DNA of 64,000 bases from Rhizobiales bacterium CCH10-E5 (lineage in GTDB: Bacteria; Pseudomonadota; Alphaproteobacteria; Rhizobiales; Beijerinckiaceae): assembly GCA_001556125.1 (NCBI GenBank), contig LSIG01000046.1:186001-250000 (forward strand), given 5' to 3'. Shown here piece after piece: positions 59,127-64,000 of this stretch. Both the position numbers and the translations under genes were made by a program. The notes beneath the pieces are model-generated. The model saw only the letters and a program-made list of their open reading frames with translations, was not told the origin of the DNA and ran no database searches. The number at the start of each line of letters is the position of its first letter. Within the stretch, counting starts at the first letter, position 1.

Positions 59127-60788
59127 TCAGGACAGGGCATGGGCGAGGGAGGCCGCCGGCAGCGCGGGCGCGGTGAGGCCGAGGGTGAAGGCGTCGATCA
59201 GCGCGGCCAGCGCCGGGCCGTCGGCGGCCGTGCCGAAGACGTAGTGGTCCGGCCGCACGATCGCGGCGGCGCGACCGTATCCCGCAAACCAGTCGCGCAG
59301 GACGCCGTCGCATTCGGCGACCGTGATGTCGGCCTCGGCGACGGGGCCGGCTCCGGACGGGCCGAAGGCGATGACGGTGAGGCCTTTGGCGCGCGCCGTT
59401 GCGAGGATGCCGGCGGGCAGGGTGCGGGCGAGCGCGTCCTCGATCACGACGCGGCAGCCCGCCCCCGCGACGGCGTCGAGCCGCGCACGCCCCTTGGCCG
59501 TCTCGACCCAGGGCTGCGGGAAGAGCCGGCCGCGGGCCGGATCGGTTTCGTCTGCGAGCAGGCCGGTCGCCAGCGGCGGCACGATCTCCTGGCGGGTGAT
59601 GATGCGCGGCTGGCCGCCGCCCTCGGCGAGGATGCGGGCGTCACGGGCGCGCGCCGCCACCGGATCGCGCTCGCAGATCACCTGGCCGATCGCCTTGATC
59701 CGCGTCGTCAGCTCGCGGACATGCGCGCTGCGCTCCGCCTCGTAGCTGTCGAGCAGCGCCTCGCCCGAGCGTCCGTCCAGCACGCGCGCGAGCTTCCAGA
59801 TCAGGTTGGCGACGTCGCGCACCCCCTGGCACATGCCCTGGCCGATGAAGGGCGGCTGCTGATGCGCGGCGTCGCCCGCGATGAAGACGCGACCCTGACG
59901 CCAGCGCTCGGCGACCAGGGCGTGGAAGCGATAGCTCGCCGCCCGCCAGAGCGTCGCGTCCGCCGGCGTCAGCCAGCGCGCCAGCAGCTCCCAGACGCGC
60001 TCCGGCGTCTGCGCCAGGCGCGGATCCTCGCCCGGCAGCAGCATGATCTCCCAGCGGCGATGGTTGCCCGGTCCGATGATGTAGCTGGTCGGCCGCCGCG
60101 GATCGCAGAACTGCGCCGAATTCGGGGGCAGCTTCCCCAGGGCCGACTCGTTCACCTGCATGTCGACCACCAGCCAGGGCTCGTCGAAGACCAGATCGGC
60201 GAGACGGATGCCGAGCCGCTCCCGGACGCCGCTCGAGGCGCCGTCGCAGGCGATGACGTAGTCAGCCGTGATCGTACGACGCATACCGTCGTCCTGCCGC
60301 AGGTCCAGCGTCACGCGATCGGGTGTCGCTGTCAGATCGACGAGTTCCGTCCCGAGGCGGACATCGATCCCGGGCCGCGCCTGCGCATGGGCCCGCAAAG
60401 CGGCCTCGACGGGAGGCTGCGTGAACACCATCGTCGGCACATAGCCTTGCGGGTAGGGTTCCGGCACGGTGTCGATCCGGCGGATCAGCTGCCCGTCGGC
60501 GCCGAAATGCTCCGAAGCGTGGAACGGCGCGACATAGGGCAGAACAGCCTCCGCCAGGCCCAGATTGTCGAAAAGCCGCAGGATCTCGTGGTCGATCGCG
60601 ATGGCACGCGGCTTGTCGTAGACCTCGCGCTGGCGGTCGATGACGAGGCTGCGAATGCCGTGCTGGCCCAGCAGATTGGCGGCGACGGCGCCGCTCGGCC
60701 CGAAGCCGACCACGACGACGGGATAATGCGCGGAACCGGGAAGAGACGTCTCGCTCACCTGAACGGAAATCCTGTGCTGGGCGTTCAT
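59127..60788 (-). CDS. FAD-dependent aromatic hydroxylase (MhpA/PheA-like, class A)
   Basis: A 553-residue NAD(P)H-dependent flavin monooxygenase. FAD motifs are VVVVGFGPSGAVAANLLGQHG-type GxGxxG near residue 25, the DG motif (CDGASSGVRERLG) and GDAAHQQPPFIGQGMCQG. The C-terminal thioredoxin-like domain of phenol hydroxylases is present in divergent form. It most likely ortho-hydroxylates a phenolic acid to give the catechol for the next enzyme. Its ATG at 60788 overlaps the dioxygenase stop (4 bases). Confidence 0.9.
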   Translation of the reverse strand: MNAQHRISVQVSETSLPGSAHYPVVVVGFGPSGAVAANLLGQHGIRSLVIDRQREVYDKPRAIAIDHEILRLFDNLGLAEAVLPYVAPFHASEHFGADGQLIRRIDTVPEPYPQGYVPTMVFTQPPVEAALRAHAQARPGIDVRLGTELVDLTATPDRVTLDLRQDDGMRRTITADYVIACDGASSGVRERLGIRLADLVFDEPWLVVDMQVNESALGKLPPNSAQFCDPRRPTSYIIGPGNHRRWEIMLLPGEDPRLAQTPERVWELLARWLTPADATLWRAASYRFHALVAERWRQGRVFIAGDAAHQQPPFIGQGMCQGVRDVANLIWKLARVLDGRSGEALLDSYEAERSAHVRELTTRIKAIGQVICERDPVAARARDARILAEGGGQPRIITRQEIVPPLATGLLADETDPARGRLFPQPWVETAKGRARLDAVAGAGCRVVIEDALARTLPAGILATARAKGLTVIAFGPSGAGPVAEADITVAECDGVLRDWFAGYGRAAAIVRPDHYVFGTAADGPALAALIDAFTLGLTAPALPAASLAHALS

Positions 60789-61690
60789 CGGGCGGCCCCC
60801 GGGCGATAGGCGATGGCCGTCTGGGCGGCCTTCACATGATCGGGCTTGGGCGGGGCGATGCCCCACTGGTCGGTTCGGCCGGGCGGCCAGACCCACTCCT
60901 CGGGCCCGCGCACGCGATAGCCGTCGTCGACCTGCAGGACCTCCGCCGTAAACTCGACGACGAAGCCGACGGGATCGACGAAATAGGCGAAGACATTGTC
61001 GCCCGGGCCGTGACGACCGACGCCCCAGCCGATCGGATAGCCGGCATCGACGAGCCGGCCCGCGGCCCGCATCACCGATTCCCAGTCCGGCACGAGGAAG
61101 GCGATGTGGTTGAGTCCGCTGGCCTTGGCCTCCGCCAGCACCACGGCATGATGGTCGCTGTTGCAGCGCAGGAAGGCCATCAGCTTCGAGCGATCGGTGA
61201 GGACGAAGCCGAGTCCCTGTTCGAAGAACCGTGTCTGGGCGTCGACATCGTGGCTGTTGAGGTTGACATGGGCGAGCCGCGACGCCCGGTCGGGCCTCTC
61301 GCCGGCATCGTCGTGAAGCGCGTCGCCCTGGACGAAGCGGTAGACGCCGCCCTGCGGCTCGGCCAGTTCGAGCAGCACGCCGCCGCCGGGCTCGCCTGTC
61401 GGGGCGGGGCCCGACAGCACCCGGGCGCCGAGCCGGCCGGCCCGCTCGGCCAGCTGCGTCAGGTCGGTCGCCGCATCGACCCGGAACGTGACCGACAGGA
61501 TCTCCGCCACGGCGCGGGGATGGAGCGCCAGGACGTGATGATCCGCGCCCGTCGCGCGCAGATAGACGGCTTCCCCCTGCCGCGCCGCGACCTCCAGCCC
61601 CCAGACCTGTGTATAGAAGCGCTCGGAGAGGGCGAGGTCGGGCGTGCCGATCGCGACGGAGCGCAGGGCGGTGACGGGAAAGCGGCTCAT
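60785..61690 (-). CDS. VOC-family extradiol-type dioxygenase
   Basis: A 301-residue two-module vicinal-oxygen-chelate protein like catechol 2,3-dioxygenase/BphC. The predicted iron ligands are H141 (RLAHVNLNS), H195 (GLNHIAFLV) and E246 (FVVEFTAE), with spacing close to that of BphC. It should cleave a catechol-type ring beside the hydroxyls. The operon order hydroxylase, dioxygenase, FAH supports that. ATG 61690 overlaps the amidohydrolase stop by 4 bases. Confidence 0.88.
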   Translation of the reverse strand: MSRFPVTALRSVAIGTPDLALSERFYTQVWGLEVAARQGEAVYLRATGADHHVLALHPRAVAEILSVTFRVDAATDLTQLAERAGRLGARVLSGPAPTGEPGGGVLLELAEPQGGVYRFVQGDALHDDAGERPDRASRLAHVNLNSHDVDAQTRFFEQGLGFVLTDRSKLMAFLRCNSDHHAVVLAEAKASGLNHIAFLVPDWESVMRAAGRLVDAGYPIGWGVGRHGPGDNVFAYFVDPVGFVVEFTAEVLQVDDGYRVRGPEEWVWPPGRTDQWGIAPPKPDHVKAAQTAIAYRPGAAR

Positions 61691-62745
61691 GGCGAGACCT
61701 CGCTCGGCCGGCCGAGAAAGGCCGCCGCATTGTCGCGCAGCAGCCGCGCCCGCAGCGCCTCCTCCGCAAAGGCGGCTTCGATACGCCCGACCGGGTGGCG
61801 CTCGTGGAAATTGAAGGGATAGTCGGTACCGATCATCACCTGCGTCTCTCCGAACAGGCGCACCAGATGCTGCAGGGTCGGCTCGTCATAGACGAGGGCG
61901 TCGTAGAACAGCCGGCGGGCCTGCTCGGTCGGCGAGACTTCGATGCTCTCCTGAAGGGCCGGGAAGACGCGGCGGCCTTCCTCCAGCCGCGGCAGCAGCA
62001 GTCCGAGCGTCCCCCCGCCATGGCTGAAGGCGATCCGCAGGCGCGGACGCCGCAGCATCAGGTTGGAGCAGATCACGGAGGCCGCGGCGAGGCCGACATC
62101 GCCGGGATAGGCGAGCACCTGCTGGAGCTGGCCCGGCCCGACCAGCCGCTCCTGCCCGCAGGGGCGCACCGCATGGACGAACACCGCCGCGCCAAGCTCC
62201 TCGGCCGCCTCGAAGAACGGGTCGAAATCGGACGCCCCGATCGGCCGGCCATTGACGTTGCTGCCGACCTGGACCCCGGCGAAGCCGGGGTCGCGCATCA
62301 GCCGTTCCAGCTCGGCCAAGGCCCGGTCCATGTCCTGCAGGGGCAGGGCGCCCAGTCCGACCAGGCGCCCGCCGGACTCGGTCACCATCGCCGCGATCTG
62401 GTCGTTGATGTAGCGCAGCAGCTCGTCGGCATCGGCGGCGTCCATCCAGTAGGACATCAGCTCCGGCATCGCCGAGATCGCCTGCAGCGACAGGCTCATG
62501 CCGTCCATGTCGGCGAGCCGCTTGGGCACGTCCCAGCAGCGGTCGGAGACGGTGCGATAGGTCCGCCCGTCGATGACGACGTGACGGTGGCAGGGCTGGG
62601 CCTCCGCCATGGCGGGCCAGCCCTTCGGCGTCGCCCCCCTGAGATAGGCGGGAAAGTGCGCAGGCACGACATGGGCGTGGATATCCACGCCGCAGCGACA
62701 GCCGCCGAGTGTCCGGCGCCGCTCCGATCCCGCCTGGCCCGTCAC
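61687..62745 (-). CDS. amidohydrolase family protein (ACMSD-like decarboxylase)
   Basis: A 352-residue metal-dependent TIM-barrel enzyme of the amidohydrolase-2 group that includes ACMSD and aromatic acid decarboxylases. Metal ligands are the HxH in VDIHAHVVP, H in VFVHAVRP, H in AFSHGGGTLG and D in MIGTDYPFNF. The start is GTG 62745, with GGGAGG just before it; a TTG four codons upstream is less likely. First gene of the minus-strand operon, divergent from the GntR gene. It may decarboxylate the aromatic acid or a ring-cleavage product. Confidence 0.88.
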   Translation of the reverse strand: MTGQAGSERRRTLGGCRCGVDIHAHVVPAHFPAYLRGATPKGWPAMAEAQPCHRHVVIDGRTYRTVSDRCWDVPKRLADMDGMSLSLQAISAMPELMSYWMDAADADELLRYINDQIAAMVTESGGRLVGLGALPLQDMDRALAELERLMRDPGFAGVQVGSNVNGRPIGASDFDPFFEAAEELGAAVFVHAVRPCGQERLVGPGQLQQVLAYPGDVGLAAASVICSNLMLRRPRLRIAFSHGGGTLGLLLPRLEEGRRVFPALQESIEVSPTEQARRLFYDALVYDEPTLQHLVRLFGETQVMIGTDYPFNFHERHPVGRIEAAFAEEALRARLLRDNAAAFLGRPSEVSP

Positions 62746-62788
62746 GATCCCTCCCAAGGACTCGATTTTTGTAGCTGGCGCCGAGCAT

Positions 62789-62798
62789 ATTAGATAAT
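62789..62798. promoter_or_regulatory. AT-rich inverted repeat in the divergent promoter
   Basis: ATTA-GA-TAAT lies within an AT-rich 70-base stretch between the amidohydrolase and GntR starts (ATATTAGATAATGT). It is the only clear dyad in that gap and a candidate operator for the GntR protein. Confidence 0.45.
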
Positions 62799-62845
62799 GT
62801 GCCGTCGTAAAGCAGAATTTATAAATTTCAGGCGAGGGAGGCTAC

Positions 62846-63592
62846 GTGTACAGATCGCTGGTCTTTAGCCCGCCGGGGAGCCCCGCGCGCTCGCTGGCTT
62901 CGCAGGAGATCGAGCCCCTTCGCATGACAGCGCCGACCCCCTCGACCCGAACGCTCGACCTCTACGACAAGCTGCGCGAGGACCTTCTGTGCGGGCGGCT
63001 CAAGCCGGGCCAGAAACTGCAGATGCGCTTCCTCATGGAGGCCTACCAGGCCGGGCAGACGCCGCTGCGCGAGGCGCTGAACCGGCTCACCTCCGAGGGG
63101 CTGGTGCAGTCGCGCGAGCAGCGCGGCTTCATCGTCTCGCCGGTGAGCAAGGCGGAGCTGCAGGAGCTGACGATGACGCGCTGCTGGCTCGAGGGGCTGG
63201 CGTTGCGCAAATCCATGGAGGCTGCGACGCCCGAATGGGAGGAGGCGCTGGTGGTGGCGCATCACCGCCTCGCCCGGACGCCGCGCTCGCTCAACCCCGA
63301 GCAGTTCGAGGACAATCCCGACTGGGAGCGGCTGCACCGCATCTTCCACCGCACCCTGATCAACCAGTGCGGCTCGGCTTCGCTGGTCGGATTCTGCGAC
63401 CATCTCGCCGACCAGCTTTACCGTTATCGCCGCGTCTCGATCCGGCGCGTTTTCTCGACCCGCAGGATCGGCGACGAGCACCAGGCTATTCTGACGGCCG
63501 TGCTGGATCGGGCGGCCGATCGGGCCGTGCAGCTTCTGGAAAAGCACTATCAGGACACCGCGGACGTGCTTCTCGACGATCCCGCGTTCTGA
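62846..63592 (+). CDS. GntR-family transcriptional regulator, FCD subfamily
   Basis: A 248-residue regulator. The winged helix (LYDKLREDLLCGRLKPGQKL, then AYQAGQTPLREALNRLTSEG) is followed by an FCD ligand domain with IFHRTLINQCGS and DEHQAILTAV. GTG 62846 is chosen because GGGAGG lies 4 bases upstream; ATG 62924 would remove a 26-residue tail and lacks a close site. Divergent from the aromatic operon, so it is its likely repressor, relieved by a pathway acid. Confidence 0.9.
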   Translation: MYRSLVFSPPGSPARSLASQEIEPLRMTAPTPSTRTLDLYDKLREDLLCGRLKPGQKLQMRFLMEAYQAGQTPLREALNRLTSEGLVQSREQRGFIVSPVSKAELQELTMTRCWLEGLALRKSMEAATPEWEEALVVAHHRLARTPRSLNPEQFEDNPDWERLHRIFHRTLINQCGSASLVGFCDHLADQLYRYRRVSIRRVFSTRRIGDEHQAILTAVLDRAADRAVQLLEKHYQDTADVLLDDPAF

Positions 63593-63763
63593 AGGAGCGC
63601 GCCTGCCCGTCCTCGCGCCGCAGATGGATCGGAAGACCCCCTCGACAGACAGGCTCGCTCGAATCGACGCAGACAAGAAGCGCCCCCGTGCTGTGACGGG
63701 CGGCTGTGACAGAATCGTCCTCCGGAGAGACGGGCCGCGTACGCAAAATCAAGGGCTTAGGAG

Positions 63764-63854
63764 TGGCGGAGACGGAGGGATTCGAACCCTCGATACCCTT
63801 GTGGGGTATGCTCATTTAGCAAACGAGTGCCTTCAGCCTCTCGGCCACGTCTCC
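63764..63854 (-). tRNA. tRNA-Ser (anticodon GCU)
   Basis: On the minus strand the acceptor stem GGAGACG pairs with CGTCTCC, followed by G and an encoded CCA. The D-arm has TGGCCGAGAGGCTGAAGGC, the anticodon arm is CTCGT-TTGCTAA-ATGAG with anticodon GCT, a long variable arm (CATACCCCACAAGGGTATC) is present and the T-arm contains GGTTCGAATCC. The long variable arm and anticodon agree on serine (AGC/AGU codons). The gene is intact, 91 bases with CCA. Confidence 0.97.
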
Positions 63855-63906
63855 GTTGGATGCTCTATGCCCGATGGCCGGCCGCTTTGACAAGCCGTCG
63901 CAGCAC

Positions 63907-63920
63907 GCTTTCGCGAAAGC
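63907..63920. terminator. 14-bp perfect palindrome upstream of tRNA-Ser
   Basis: GCTTTCGCGAAAGC is self-complementary over 14 bases and is followed on + by TTTCTC. It could be a terminator for a gene arriving from the left or part of the tRNA promoter region. The last ~145 bases of the window otherwise hold nothing I can assign. Confidence 0.35.
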
Positions 63921-64000
63921 TTTCTCACGGGCTCGCGGCGGCGGGACGGGGCGCCTGTGAGCGACCGAGGGATCGTGACCGGAAAGCCGACGAAGCGACT

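Noticed and set aside
63764-63854. tRNA-Ser as a genomic-island attachment site
   Set aside because: No integrase and no duplicated tRNA 3' end were found in the window.
63624-63890. 88-codon open frame overlapping tRNA-Ser
   Set aside because: It reads across the tRNA gene on the other strand and resembles the well-known false ORFs produced by tRNA sequence.

Overview
The window is high-GC, densely packed alphaproteobacterial chromosome. Protein style and gene content (PssA, Maf and YacG of the Hyphomicrobiales type, many TRAP, TTT and branched-chain ABC uptake systems, LysR/GntR catabolic operons) suggest a Bosea-like member of the Hyphomicrobiales. The genus is an inference; no rRNA is present. 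I see no CRISPR array, IS element, integrase or phage gene. One tRNA gene, tRNA-Ser(GCU), lies near the right end.

Layout. 0-7.3 kb: core genes (pssA, maf, yacG) interleaved with a phasin-like protein, a soluble globin-coupled chemoreceptor, an orphan bciA-type 8-vinyl reductase, an SDR dehydrogenase overlapping yacG, and a repeat-rich secreted protein. 7.3-15.7 kb: an acid-sugar module made of a LysR regulator, an SDR, a RuBisCO-like protein, a DUF1537 kinase, a second SDR, and a TRAP transporter with fused DctQM. 15.7-20.6 kb: a LysR regulator divergent from dabB-dabA, a DAB-type inorganic carbon accumulation system. 20.7-30.6 kb: a probable single regulon, comprising a branched-chain-type ABC transporter with a CMD-family protein and an MBL hydrolase on +, an HIBADH-family dehydrogenase and a two-domain alpha/beta hydrolase on -, and a GntR regulator divergent from a TTT binding protein. 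The same 16-bp near-palindrome (consensus TCAGACAATCTGTCAA) stands in front of all three transcription units.

30.6-32.7 kb: a PAS-like protein and a Gfo/Idh/MocA oxidoreductase. 32.9-40.0 kb: the most unusual locus. An HlyD-type adaptor, a C39-peptidase ABC exporter and a second ABC protein (the architecture of NHLM bacteriocin exporters) are followed by a 407-residue Ala/Ser/Gly/His-rich protein. It has a short double-glycine leader, no cysteine, and a histidine-rich tail built on 11-residue repeats. No RiPP-modifying enzyme is recognisable, so this looks like a dedicated exporter for a large, undescribed substrate.

40.0-48.8 kb: an FAD-linked oxidase, a DUF1345 membrane protein, an AraC regulator, a sulfatase with an outer-membrane-like protein and a small secreted protein, and a membrane-anchored octaheme cytochrome with TPR repeats. 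49.0-56.9 kb: a DeoR-centred sugar locus with BtpA-family, PfkB-family and SIS proteins divergent from a Pot-type ABC transporter whose ATPase gene carries an in-frame amber codon. 57.2-63.6 kb: an aromatic-ring catabolism cluster (TTT binding protein, FAH-family protein, MhpA-like hydroxylase, VOC dioxygenase, amidohydrolase) with a divergent GntR regulator. All inter-gene gaps are under 300 bases.
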